From NCBI RefSeq assembly GCF_000026145.1, contig NC_009445.1, positions 2,108,001 to 2,172,000 on the forward strand: a DNA stretch of 64,000 nt, in the 5' to 3' direction. The notes under the pieces are model-generated. The model searched no databases, was not told the origin of the DNA, and saw nothing but the letters and a program-made list of their open reading frames with translations. This DNA comes from Bradyrhizobium sp. ORS 278. Its GTDB lineage: Bacteria; Pseudomonadota; Alphaproteobacteria; Rhizobiales; Xanthobacteraceae. The position numbers were made by a program, and so were the translations under genes. Positions 1 through 7,258 of this stretch are shown here, one piece after another (position 1 is the first letter of the stretch; each line of letters starts with the position of its first letter).

Positions 1-175
1 GCCGCCGCGCCAGCAGAATGCGAGGCGTAACGCGCGGCGCGCGGGGGACTACGCGTGTCGGGCCAGGTGTCACGAACATTGCGCGTCAGCCGCGAGTGGC
101 ATGTGTGCATTGCTGGTCGTGCTCGATCGCGCGAGCGTTTTTGGGATCTTGCCGCAGCGTGAGGAGAGACACGCA

Positions 176-313
176 GTGAACTTCGTATTTGTGCTGTCGT
201 TGCTGACGGTCATTCTTGCCGTTCTGAGCGTCTTCATCGAGATACCGATCGTGAGCAACTACGCGTTCTGGTTCGCGGTGGGCGCCTATGTCATGCTTGC
301 CGGCACGAAGTAG
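176..313 (+). CDS. Small single-pass membrane protein, 45 aa, unknown function
   Basis: A short GTG-started reading frame with a clear GAGGAG ribosome binding site at 161-166, nine bases before the start. The product is almost entirely hydrophobic: residues 2-21 form one membrane segment and residues 30-42 a second, shorter one, with a Glu-Ile-Pro turn between. It carries no enzymatic motif. An upstream ATG at 101 is in frame but would add a hydrophilic, gene-unlike stretch, so the GTG with the ribosome site is preferred. Small inner-membrane proteins of this type are common in Bradyrhizobium and have no known role. It converges on the next gene with 50 bases between the ends. Confidence 0.6.
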   Translation: MNFVFVLSLLTVILAVLSVFIEIPIVSNYAFWFAVGAYVMLAGTK

Positions 314-363
314 TGCCGTCATGGATTGATTGCCGGCGGGATGCGGCGGCGGTCATGACGTGC

Positions 364-1026
364 TCAGGGTGAGCCGAAACTGCCGAGAAAGCCCAGCACC
401 CCGGACTCGATCATTCCCAGCGGGCCTCGCGGCAGTGGCCGCGAGACGTCTACTGCGCCGTAGGCGCCATAAGGAACCTGCTCGCTGAAGGGGACTGGGC
501 CCGATCCCCCGTCCCAGACCGGCGCGGGAGGCCGCGGCGGTGGGTCGTACCGGTCGGCCACCGGTTCATATCCGGAGCGCGCAGGTTCGTCGTTGAAGCT
601 GTAGGGCGTCGGCCAGCGGCGTCCGACTCCGCCATCGCCCCAGGGATAGGAGCGATAGCTGCGATAGGGATAGTCACCGCCATGGCGTCGGTAGCCGCAA
701 TAAGAGCAGCCGTAGTGGCGAACCGGCGAGCCGTAGCGCCGCTCGACATATTCGCGTTCGACGTAGCGATAGCGGCGCTCGTAGATGAGGCCGGACCGCG
801 AGGTATGGCAGCGTCGATAGCATCCGCATGGCGAGCATCGATAGGGAGAGTAGCTGTAGCCGCAGCGATATCCGCACGAGCTGGGTCGGTAATAATAGCC
901 ATCCCCATAATAGCCGGCTTGCGCCGTGGGCGCGATCATCAGCGATCCCAGCCATGCGAGTACGCCTGCGATGATCCATCTGAAAACGCCGTATCCCGGC
1001 GATCGAGCGGTTGCGGGACCGTTCAT
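364..1026 (-). CDS. Secreted Cys/Tyr/Arg-rich protein of unknown function
   Basis: The 220-residue product begins with a signal peptide: hydrophobic core at residues 17-33 and a likely cleavage after Ala-Gln-Ala at 35-37. The mature part is rich in Tyr, Gly, Arg and Cys, with a cysteine cluster between about residues 47 and 70 (CGYRCGY, CSPCGCYRRC) and a single CSYCGYRR motif near residue 110, then a proline-rich tail. The ATG at 1026 is chosen over an in-frame codon at 1041 because GGAGGT lies at 1031-1036. Paired CxxC motifs could hold metal or form disulfides, but no family is recognised. Exported small proteins with tandem YG/CGY repeats occur widely in Bradyrhizobium. Confidence 0.65.
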   Translation of the reverse strand: MNGPATARSPGYGVFRWIIAGVLAWLGSLMIAPTAQAGYYGDGYYYRPSSCGYRCGYSYSPYRCSPCGCYRRCHTSRSGLIYERRYRYVEREYVERRYGSPVRHYGCSYCGYRRHGGDYPYRSYRSYPWGDGGVGRRWPTPYSFNDEPARSGYEPVADRYDPPPRPPAPVWDGGSGPVPFSEQVPYGAYGAVDVSRPLPRGPLGMIESGVLGFLGSFGSP

Positions 1027-1595
1027 CGTAACCTCCAACATGTGTACGCTTGGTCAGGACATAATCGTGGCAAACAATGAGACCGAAGTGCGACCGGTCG
1101 CGCGCATGTGGCGCGTGCGAGCGGTGTGACCGGCGGTCTCGGGCGTCGACTCCGCGATATGAGTAGTTCGTCCGGTGGATCGTATTTGTCGTCGTAAGTG
1201 ATAGATAAGTGGACCAATTTCAGGTGAGCGATGAAGCTGGCATGCGAGATCGATAGTCGGCACAAAATGAATTAACTATCTTCGCGAAAGACCGTAAATC
1301 GATGCTTGCCTTAAAAGGCCGATCGGAAAATTTGGGGACGTCGTGTAGTCGGATGCGTGCATATGTCGCTATCGTTCGATTGAATATCGAAAGTGCATCG
1401 GCAATTTTTTCATGCACGGAAAATCTGTCCGGCAGGAATGATAGGTCGACTGATGAAATTGCCGAACTAATAGATGTCGGCGGAATGTGCGTCGTACGGA
1501 ACAAACAAGCCTCGTCTCCACGATAATGCCTGAATTGCGCATCATGATCGTGGCTTGACAGTTAGTTCCTGGTGTCTTCCTCAGACGAGTCGTCC
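1027..1595. other. Intergenic stretch between divergent genes
   Basis: About 570 bases separate two divergent genes. From 1190 to 1500 the base composition is clearly lower in GC than the surroundings. An open frame at 1302-1526 has no ribosome site and no recognisable protein character, so it is not called. Promoters for both flanking genes must lie here, but none is obvious. Confidence 0.4.
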
Positions 1596-2477
1596 ATGAC
1601 CCATGAAGCGTTTGCGTTGTCGCCGATCTCGGCGCGTGCGGCTCGTCCCGACGAGGGTGACTACGAGGCGATCCGCGAGGCGTTCATGGAGACGGAGCGC
1701 GGCCGCTGGTTTCTGGGCGAATACGCCAAGCGCAACCGCAACTCCGATACCCGCATGGTACTCGATGAGGTGGCGCGGCTCGAGCGCGTCGTCGCTGCGC
1801 TGCAGCCGGCGGCGATCGCGCCCGGGCTCCACGAGATGGTCACGGCACTGATGGCCGTCGTCGACGAGGCGGCGGAGGTTGCCGCGGCCGCGGCGGCAAG
1901 GCTTGCCATCGACGAGCGGCTCGCACCCATCCGCTCGGGCGTGCGGATCCTGGAAGAGATATCCTGGCGTTGGCGGGAGATCGGCTCGGAGGCGCGAACG
2001 TGCGACTCGATCGATGCCCAGGTCGAGGCCATCCGGGAGAGCTGTCGCCAGCTTTCGAAGATCAGTATCCCTGATACGATGGAGACATCGTTCGAAGTGA
2101 TCCGGCGCCGGCTCAGGGAGCTCGCCGAAGATGGCGGTCTCGAGCCCTCGCTCGCCGCCGACGCTGGACCGATTGTGGAGCCCGTTGCGGCAGCCATGGC
2201 CGCCGCCGGCCGGGACGGTCCGCAGGCGGGTCCCGGGATCGAAGCTGTTCCGGATCCGGTTGACGTCGCGCAGGCCGAGACGGCCTCGCGTGAGACCGCC
2301 GGCCACTCGTTATCAGCGCCGACGCACGGCGAGAGCGCGGCCGAACCGTCATTACGGTTGCACCCCTCGCTCGGTCCGACGCCGTTCACGGCGGTTGGGC
2401 ACGGACGGCCGGCCGCCGATCTGCTCACGGCCATTCGCCGCATGAGCCTGACCGAGAGGATCACGTTCTTCTCTTGA
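1596..2477 (+). CDS. Conserved hypothetical protein, mostly helical
   Basis: About 293 residues from the ATG at 1596; a GTG at 1572 is in frame and gives 301, and neither has a strong ribosome site. The N-terminal block around residues 20-60 (DYEAIREAFMETERGRWFL, then EYAKRNRNSDT) has the look of a motif that I recall from other rhizobial hypothetical proteins. Residues 60-190 are strongly helical with many Ala, Glu and Arg, and the rest is a Pro/Ala-rich linker ending in a short conserved tail (RRMSLTERITFFS). No catalytic motif, signal peptide or membrane segment is seen. The function is unknown. Confidence 0.7.
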   Translation: MTHEAFALSPISARAARPDEGDYEAIREAFMETERGRWFLGEYAKRNRNSDTRMVLDEVARLERVVAALQPAAIAPGLHEMVTALMAVVDEAAEVAAAAAARLAIDERLAPIRSGVRILEEISWRWREIGSEARTCDSIDAQVEAIRESCRQLSKISIPDTMETSFEVIRRRLRELAEDGGLEPSLAADAGPIVEPVAAAMAAAGRDGPQAGPGIEAVPDPVDVAQAETASRETAGHSLSAPTHGESAAEPSLRLHPSLGPTPFTAVGHGRPAADLLTAIRRMSLTERITFFS

Positions 2478-2647
2478 CGGCGAGCGGCCTGCATCAGCCG
2501 CCGTCTGCAGTTATCACCAAGCCTTGATCTCGATGCGCGCGGGTTCGCCCACGACGCGATCGCCATGCTGCCAGGCCAGTCGCGCCTGTGATGTATTTGC
2601 GCTAAACCGCAGTCCCAAGTCCCGATCAGAAACTGCGGAGGATCATC

Positions 2648-3322
2648 ATGGGCACACTCGTCAGCTTCAAGCGGCCCGACGGCCAGGAAGCCAAGGGCTA
2701 TCTCGCCAAGGCGGCCAAGGCCGATGCGCCCGGCGTCGTCGTCATTCAGGAATGGTGGGGCCTGCAGGACCAGATCAAGGGCATGGCCGACCGCTTCGCG
2801 CTGGCCGGCTTCAACGCCCTGGCGCCCGACCTCTACAAGGGCATGGTGGTGCCGTATCACGACACGGACGCGGCGGGCCGCGAGATGAACTCGCTCGACT
2901 TCATGGATGCGACGACGCAGACCGTGCGCGGCGCCGCGCAATATCTGGCGCGCAACGGCGCCAAGGTCGGCCTGACCGGCTTCTGCCTCGGCGGCGCCGT
3001 GACGATCATCGGCGCCACCAAGATCGACGAGCTCGCGGCCGGCGTTGTGTTCTATGGCATTCCGCCGGAGCAGGCGGCGAAGCCCGCCGACGTCAAGATC
3101 CCGCTGCAGGCGCACTTCGCCAATAAGGACGATTGGTGCACGCCGGCGCTGGTGGATGGCTTCGAGGCGGCGATGAAGGCGGCCGGCAAGTCGCTCGAGC
3201 TGTATCGCTACGACGCCGAGCATGCCTTCGTGAACGAGCAGCGCCTGACCGTCCATGATCGTGCGGCCGCCGAGCTGGCCTGGGGCCGCGCCACGGCGTT
3301 CTTCCACAAGCATCTCGGATGA
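2648..3322 (+). CDS. Dienelactone hydrolase family protein
   Basis: An alpha/beta hydrolase of 224 residues, the normal length for the dienelactone hydrolase family, which opens enol-lactone rings in chlorocatechol and related pathways or cleaves other small esters. The family nucleophile is visible as Cys113 in GFCLGGA, the acid as Asp161 or Asp162 in NKDDW, and the base as His192 in EHAFVNE. Glu35 in QEWWG matches the conserved glutamate that activates the cysteine. A GGAG site precedes the ATG. It has no catabolic neighbours, so the substrate cannot be inferred. It converges on a small minus-strand frame 45 bases away. Confidence 0.9.
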   Translation: MGTLVSFKRPDGQEAKGYLAKAAKADAPGVVVIQEWWGLQDQIKGMADRFALAGFNALAPDLYKGMVVPYHDTDAAGREMNSLDFMDATTQTVRGAAQYLARNGAKVGLTGFCLGGAVTIIGATKIDELAAGVVFYGIPPEQAAKPADVKIPLQAHFANKDDWCTPALVDGFEAAMKAAGKSLELYRYDAEHAFVNEQRLTVHDRAAAELAWGRATAFFHKHLG

Positions 3323-3367
3323 GGTGAGGGGAGCGGCTCGTCGCCCTTGCCGTCGCACCGCGCGGCG

Positions 3368-3589
3368 TCACACCGCGCGGGCGGTCTTCTCGGCGGCTTC
3401 GTCCGGCAGGGGCTCGGCATCATCGGCGGCCCGTCCGTCCGGCTGATCCGGGCCGTCGACCGAGGGCGCCGCGTCGGCGGAGCGCCGACGACGCTTCGTC
3501 CTTTTCGCCTGCGCCTCGAGGAAGCAATCGAGCAGCGTCTGCTGCTTCGGGAGCGCATGCGACACAAGAGGCTGTTTGCCGCGAGCCAT
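3368..3589 (-). CDS. Small basic protein of unknown function
   Basis: A 73-residue frame starting with ATG at 3589. The N-terminal half (residues 1-37) is basic and looks structured (LPKQQTLLDCFLEAQ followed by AKRTKRRRRS); the second half is acidic, rich in Asp, Pro and Ala, and probably disordered. There is no strong ribosome site. The upstream 130 bases are unusually AT-rich for this genome, consistent with a promoter, and this is the main support. It could be a small DNA- or RNA-binding protein, but that is only suggested by charge. It may also be a chance frame. Confidence 0.45.
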   Translation of the reverse strand: MARGKQPLVSHALPKQQTLLDCFLEAQAKRTKRRRRSADAAPSVDGPDQPDGRAADDAEPLPDEAAEKTARAV

Positions 3590-3966
3590 GTTAACCAAGG
3601 TAATTCAATATGGTTAACCAATCATTGCCACACTATTGCAGATAGACAACAGTGTTGCCCGCAAGCCCAGCCAAGTTATGTAACTTTTTGGGATCACGGC
3701 AACTGGCGGTAGGTAAATAATGTTGGCTGCACGCGCGCAACATGAGGTTGTGACGCACGTCACAGCTGCCGGCTGCAGATTCTGGCTACGTCGGAGCAGC
3801 CTTATGCCTGCGAATCACCGCAGATTTGCGGGACTATGCGCGATGAGATCACGTTCGACTCCGCGCGCTTTCGTTCAACTTGCGAACCGGAGCGCGCGTG
3901 CTGGTTTGCGTTGCCAAAACAATCTGAGGTAGTCTTTTTCCCGATGATCTGCTGACGGAGAGCGCA
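3590..3966. other. AT-rich divergent intergenic region with duplicated GTTAACCAA
   Basis: This gap between a minus-strand and a plus-strand gene is the most AT-rich part of the first 10 kb. GTTAACCAA occurs at 3590-3598 and again at 3613-3621, 23 bases apart and in the same orientation, the first copy touching the start codon of the minus-strand gene. TTAACC half-sites resemble parts of the CtrA recognition sequence. No open frame here is convincing. Confidence 0.4.
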
Positions 3967-5019
3967 GTGCGTGTGGCCTTTGCGCTGGCCGGCCTGGGCG
4001 GCTTGAACGCTCATGGCGCCGGCTTCCTCGACACCGCCCGGGCCTGGGGCGTCACGCCGGATCTGGTCACAGCCACCTCGGGTCAGGTCCTGGTGTTGTC
4101 GGCCTGGCTGCAGGGCCTTGACCTGCGTGACCAGCTGATCTCCTCCGACCTCGCCCGTGATCCCGGCTCGCAGCTGCGCACGGTGTTGTTCGGCTATCCC
4201 GGCGTGTTCAGGCCGGCCTATGCGGAAGCGCTGGCGCGCATCGCCTCCTGGCCGGACTGGCGCGACGGGCCGTTCAACGTGCTCGCCGACCGGCTGCTGC
4301 CGGCGCAGCAATACGTCCCGCTGCGGAGCGAGGCCGACTTCATGCAAGCCGCCGAAACATTGAACGGCAGCGCGATCGGCGTCGTGTTCAACACCTACGA
4401 TCCCGAGACCGGCACCGGCAGCCTCTACGGCAACGACGCCGCGCGGGCGCTGCTGCCGTCGGAAAAATCGATCCGCAATGCCCATGCCGTCCGGGCGCGG
4501 CAGTCGGCCGCCAAGCGCGACCTGCGCTACGCCTCGGACATCACCGCCGAGCGCATGATCCGCCCGATCACGCCGGAGGCGATCAAGGCCGCGCTATGGC
4601 TGTCGCTGTATGGCTTCACCAAGCTGCCGGGCGGCCAGATGGACGGCGCCTATCACCGCGCCAGCATCATCTCCGAGCTGCACGGCTTCGACCGCATCTT
4701 CGCCGTCCGCCCGCTCGCCAATGGCTGGCAAGGGCATGCGCCGCAGAACTGGTTCGAGGTGCAGGACTGGACCACCGAGATGTGGTTCTCGGTCGGCTAC
4801 AAGGCCGAGGTCGACGCGCTGAAGCGCATCAACGACCTGATCGCGGCCGGCGTCATCACCGACCCCAGATACAAGAGCGTCGAACTGGTCGAGATCCAGC
4901 CGGAGACGCCGGCCGGCTATTTCAACTATTTCGTCGAGCGAGGCGAGGTCTATGAGAACGCGGTGGCGGCGACGGAGCTGAAGTTCAAGGAGCTGGGGCT
5001 AGTGAAGCCGGGGGCGTAA
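3967..5019 (+). CDS. Patatin-like phospholipase domain protein
   Basis: The 350-residue protein shows the three patatin landmarks: a glycine-rich oxyanion loop at residues 7-19 (LAGLGGLNAHGAG), a nucleophile elbow with Ser38 in ATSGQ, in place of the usual GxSxG, and the dyad aspartate Asp226 in a DGA motif. Patatin-like enzymes are acyl hydrolases of phospholipids or other esters. It has no signal peptide, so it is probably cytoplasmic. The start is GTG, with GGAG seven bases upstream. The ORF stands alone. The departure from strict GxSxG leaves the activity uncertain although the fold call is reasonable. Confidence 0.7.
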   Translation: MRVAFALAGLGGLNAHGAGFLDTARAWGVTPDLVTATSGQVLVLSAWLQGLDLRDQLISSDLARDPGSQLRTVLFGYPGVFRPAYAEALARIASWPDWRDGPFNVLADRLLPAQQYVPLRSEADFMQAAETLNGSAIGVVFNTYDPETGTGSLYGNDAARALLPSEKSIRNAHAVRARQSAAKRDLRYASDITAERMIRPITPEAIKAALWLSLYGFTKLPGGQMDGAYHRASIISELHGFDRIFAVRPLANGWQGHAPQNWFEVQDWTTEMWFSVGYKAEVDALKRINDLIAAGVITDPRYKSVELVEIQPETPAGYFNYFVERGEVYENAVAATELKFKELGLVKPGA

Positions 5020-5119
5020 AGCGCACTGCGGCCGAGAAGCGTCGAATGAGCGAACGCAGGGCAGTGCTGGTGTGACCAATGTTCGAGCGCTGCTGAGAAT
5101 GCCGTCCTAGATCCATCCC

Positions 5120-5488
5120 GTGAGTGTCCCTTGGATGTCCGATTTTGCGTTTAGATTCCTGAAGGCGATAGGTGTTCTCTGCGTTCTCAATTTTGTCGCG
5201 TTCGTTGTCGGCGCGATTGCCCTCGGTGGCGATGCGATTAGCGGCAGGAGCGGAGGCGGACACTATTATCTCGCAAGCCATGGCAAGCTGACCGAGGTCA
5301 GCGCGGCTGTCTTTACCTACAGCCGATGGCACATCCTCAGCGTCTTCGTGACACACCCGCTCGCGATGATCATCGGTTACGTCTTGAACAGGGAAAACAA
5401 GGCGAGGTTAGCGAGAGGCCAAGCCGGCAGCGGATCGGTCGCGGCGTCAAGGCAGAGTCGTGACCGCGAGTACTGGGGCGGAACCTGA
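5120..5488 (+). CDS. Small membrane protein of unknown function
   Basis: A 122-residue product with one long hydrophobic segment at about residues 10-37 and a second at about 70-90, a glycine-rich loop between them and a basic, serine-rich cytoplasmic tail. No family is recognised. The GTG at 5120 and an ATG at 5135 are both possible starts; neither has a good ribosome site. The codon use is less GC-biased than that of its neighbours. The next gene begins ten bases after its end, so the two may be cotranscribed. Confidence 0.55.
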   Translation: MSVPWMSDFAFRFLKAIGVLCVLNFVAFVVGAIALGGDAISGRSGGGHYYLASHGKLTEVSAAVFTYSRWHILSVFVTHPLAMIIGYVLNRENKARLARGQAGSGSVAASRQSRDREYWGGT

Positions 5489-5498
5489 CAGGGGATGC

Positions 5499-6308
5499 AT
5501 GGTGTCCGGCTCGATCCTTCATGTCGTTTTCAACATGTCCGCCGCCGGCACGTTGCGCGCGGCGCTCCAGCAAGCCGGCCGCGACGACCGCGTCATTGGA
5601 CTTGGCGATAACCTGAGCTTCGGCCCGATCGATCCGCCCGATCCGGAGTTGCGAACCGCCTGGGTGGACCAGAAATTGGAAGTGTCAGGCTGGGATGAGG
5701 TCGGCGGACAGGCCAACTCATTCTGGGACGAGGCGCTGTCATGCGCTCACGACAGGATCGCCTGGCTCACGCGGCGGTCGACCCAGGAATATGCAGGTTT
5801 CCTCGAATTCCTGTGGCGGCTCGGCGATGAGCCGGTCGAGATCGTCGATCTCGCTGACGCTGTCGCGAGGGCAGGGGATCATGGCGCGCCCAATCGGCAC
5901 CGAGTGTTCAGCTTGGCCGAGTTGGCGCCCGAGACAGTCAGCGTCAATCATCTCTGGGATGTTCGGCAGAACCTGACGTCGGACATGCGCGCGGCCTGCC
6001 GCGAACAATGGGCGCGCCTCAAGGCGGAGAACGCGCCGCTGCGGATCCTCCGCGATGGCGAGTTCGTCTCAGCCCCGATCACGCATTTCGATCCCGTGCT
6101 GGTGTCCTGCGCCACCGCCGAATGGACGAAGACGGCAAGGATCATCGGCGAGGCACTCTGCGAAACCTGGATCGACGGGATGCAGATCGGTGATATCGAA
6201 TTGTTTGCGCGCGCCCGCGCACTCGTCGCAGCGGGGCGCCTGCAGTGTCGTGGCGATTTGCTCGATATGCATCGCAGCGAGTTGCGATTGCCAGGGCCCG
6301 CGGGGTAG
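5499..6308 (+). CDS. DUF1835 domain-containing protein
   Basis: From the ATG at 5499 the protein is 269 residues. Its N terminus (SILHVVFNMSAAGTLRAAL) matches the start of DUF1835 proteins, which read LHV-F-xS-AG-L, and the C-terminal half resembles the DUF3658 partner domain, with a helical region and conserved aromatic residues. An in-frame GTG at 5460 would overlap the preceding gene; the ATG has AGGGG a few bases upstream. The biochemical role of the family is unknown. It is the last gene before a 780-base repeat-rich gap. Confidence 0.75.
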   Translation: MVSGSILHVVFNMSAAGTLRAALQQAGRDDRVIGLGDNLSFGPIDPPDPELRTAWVDQKLEVSGWDEVGGQANSFWDEALSCAHDRIAWLTRRSTQEYAGFLEFLWRLGDEPVEIVDLADAVARAGDHGAPNRHRVFSLAELAPETVSVNHLWDVRQNLTSDMRAACREQWARLKAENAPLRILRDGEFVSAPITHFDPVLVSCATAEWTKTARIIGEALCETWIDGMQIGDIELFARARALVAAGRLQCRGDLLDMHRSELRLPGPAG

Positions 6309-6443
6309 CCTCCGCTCGCGACGCGAGGGAAAGTGCGTGTGGATCGGGGCGAATTCCTCAGTCGCCTCAAGCTGATTTGCCCTGTTCAGTCCTTCGCAAA
6401 AAATTTTTGTTTCTATTTTTCAGAATTCGTGCTTGTATGCGTG

Positions 6444-6848
6444 CATCCCACCCCGGCACGAGGGGCGTATCGCGATCGTCACGAGACGCGGGGTGGAGAT
6501 GCGGTGGGCGCGTCACGTCGCAGCATGGCTCATGTCGTGCGGACGAACGGCGGGCGCGCACGGTGAAGTCGCATGGTCCTGGCCTCCCGACGCTGAGGCT
6601 ACGCCGGTGGTGATGATGATCCGCTGGTCACGGGGGCAAGACAGCCCGGTCCCCGGGGAGAATGCGTATAATCCGTCAAACCATCGCGCAGGGAAGGCCG
6701 GTCGTCCGGCTGACCTGTGGTGACTGCCGCCTGCTTTTTTGCTGCAGGCGGGCCACGGGCATCAGCCGATGCCCGGCCTTCCCTGCGCCCTCGACTTGGT
6801 GAGGGCGGCGTTGAAGATCATGACTCGGGCAGTGTGTCGCGAGAATGC
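6444..6848 (+). repeat. Dispersed 400-bp intergenic repeat, copy 1
   Basis: This segment aligns over its whole length, with substitutions and short gaps, to the reverse complement of 22644-23061. Shared landmarks in order are a GATCGTCACGA block near the start, GGACGAACG, GAAGTCGCA, GCGTATAA, ACCATCGCGC, CTGTGGTGACTGCCGCCTGC, GCAGGCGGGCCA and TCCCTGCGCCCTC. Neither copy holds a conserved reading frame. From memory, translations of this repeat are often listed as hypothetical proteins in Bradyrhizobium genomes, which fits a genome-wide family. Confidence 0.85.
6686..6788 (+). ncRNA. Nested stem structure inside dispersed repeat copy 1
   Basis: A 16-base perfect inverted repeat, GCGCAGGGAAGGCCGG at 6686-6701 and its complement at 6773-6788, encloses a second stem, CCGCCTGC at 6727-6734 with GCAGGCGG at 6744-6751, whose loop is T-rich. 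CGGCTGA and TCAGCCG between the two stems can also pair. The other copy of the repeat keeps both stems with a compensatory change. Whether it is transcribed is unknown; a structured DNA element is the alternative. Confidence 0.45.
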
Positions 6849-6863
6849 CTCTCCATGCTCAAC

Positions 6864-6962
6864 CGTCATCCCCGCGAAGGCGGGGATCCAGTACGCCGCG
6901 GCCCATCGACATGAGCCGCAGCGCTGTTGGAATACTCGATGCCCGCCTGCGCGGGCCTGACG
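6864..6962. repeat. Palindromic repeat, family A (GTCATCCCCGCG type)
   Basis: The left arm is GTCATCCCCGCGAAGGCGGG and continues into ATCCAGTACGCCG; the right arm, ATGCCCGCCTGCGCGGGC ending in TGACG, is a worn version of the complement. Each arm is itself a hairpin, the arrangement of REP/BIME elements. A better preserved relative lies at 54031-54132. Confidence 0.8.
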
Positions 6963-7049
6963 CCGGTGTAAATCGGTCGAACCTCGTTTGGGGGCAGCGG
7001 GTTGCCGAGCGAAGCTGCGCCCGCCCAGCCGCCTGTGTCCCCGCCGCCC

Positions 7050-7078
7050 TTGACCCCGGCCGCCGCCCGTGGTCATTT
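7050..7078 (+). promoter_or_regulatory. Candidate promoter of trpL-trpE(G)
   Basis: TTGACC at 7050-7055 is a good -35 match. Seventeen bases later TCATTT at 7073-7078 is a weak -10. Transcription would then begin about seven bases downstream, at or next to the A of the trpL start codon at 7086, giving a leaderless message as is known for trpL of Sinorhizobium meliloti. Confidence 0.4.
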
Positions 7079-7085
7079 CCGCGGG

Positions 7086-7133
7086 ATGAGCACTGTCGTC
7101 CGCCCAGCCCGTCTCTGGTGGCGCACCTTTTAA
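7086..7133 (+). CDS. trpL: trp operon leader peptide (MSTVVRPARLWWRTF)
   Basis: A 15-residue open frame with two adjacent tryptophan codons (TGG at 7116-7118 and 7119-7121), ending in TAA 125 bases before trpE(G). Stalling at the Trp pair when charged tRNA-Trp is scarce would decide which of the overlapping downstream stems forms. No ribosome site precedes the ATG beyond GCGGG directly against it, which fits a leaderless start. Tandem Trp codons, position and the downstream stems together make this a trp attenuator leader. In S. meliloti the released leader RNA and peptide also act in trans; that is not testable here. Confidence 0.8.
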   Translation: MSTVVRPARLWWRTF

Positions 7134-7194
7134 AAGGTGGCCGGTGCGATTCATTTGACATTCGATCGCAGAGGGGCCGCCACGCAGCGGCGGC
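7122..7194 (+). promoter_or_regulatory. trp attenuator with mutually exclusive stems
   Basis: Three pairings share bases. Stem 1:2 is CGCACC (7122-7127) with GGTGCG (7143-7148), and the inner palindrome CACCTTTTAAAAGGTG (7124-7139) spans the leader stop codon. Stem 2:3 is GTGGC (7137-7141) with GCCAC (7179-7183). Stem 3:4 is GCCGCC (7176-7181) with GGCGGC (7189-7194), the presumed terminator. Stem 3:4 lacks a strong run of T, so termination may be weak or factor-assisted. Confidence 0.65.
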
Positions 7195-7258
7195 TTCCGG
7201 TTGGTCCTGTGTGGCGTTTCCTCGGCAAATTCCGTAAGAGGACGCCCAAGAGGACCCC

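Larger units (their letters stand above)
6309..7085. other. Repeat-rich intergenic region before trpL
   Basis: No gene is supported in this stretch of about 780 bases. It holds a 405-base dispersed repeat, a separate 99-base palindromic repeat and, at the right end, the promoter of the trp leader. Several open frames cross it, but they follow the repeat rather than any protein family. Confidence 0.7.

Noticed and set aside
1302..1526. A 74-codon frame in the low-GC gap
   Set aside because: No ribosome site, no homology pattern and mixed composition; treated as chance.
1661..3358. A 565-codon minus-strand frame across the hypothetical and dienelactone hydrolase genes
   Set aside because: Composition is typical of antisense GC-rich frames, and the plus-strand hydrolase has a complete catalytic triad.
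6726..6752. CCGCCTGC/GCAGGCGG hairpin as an intrinsic terminator
   Set aside because: The T run is in the loop, not after the stem, and no gene ends nearby in this orientation; it is part of the repeat structure.
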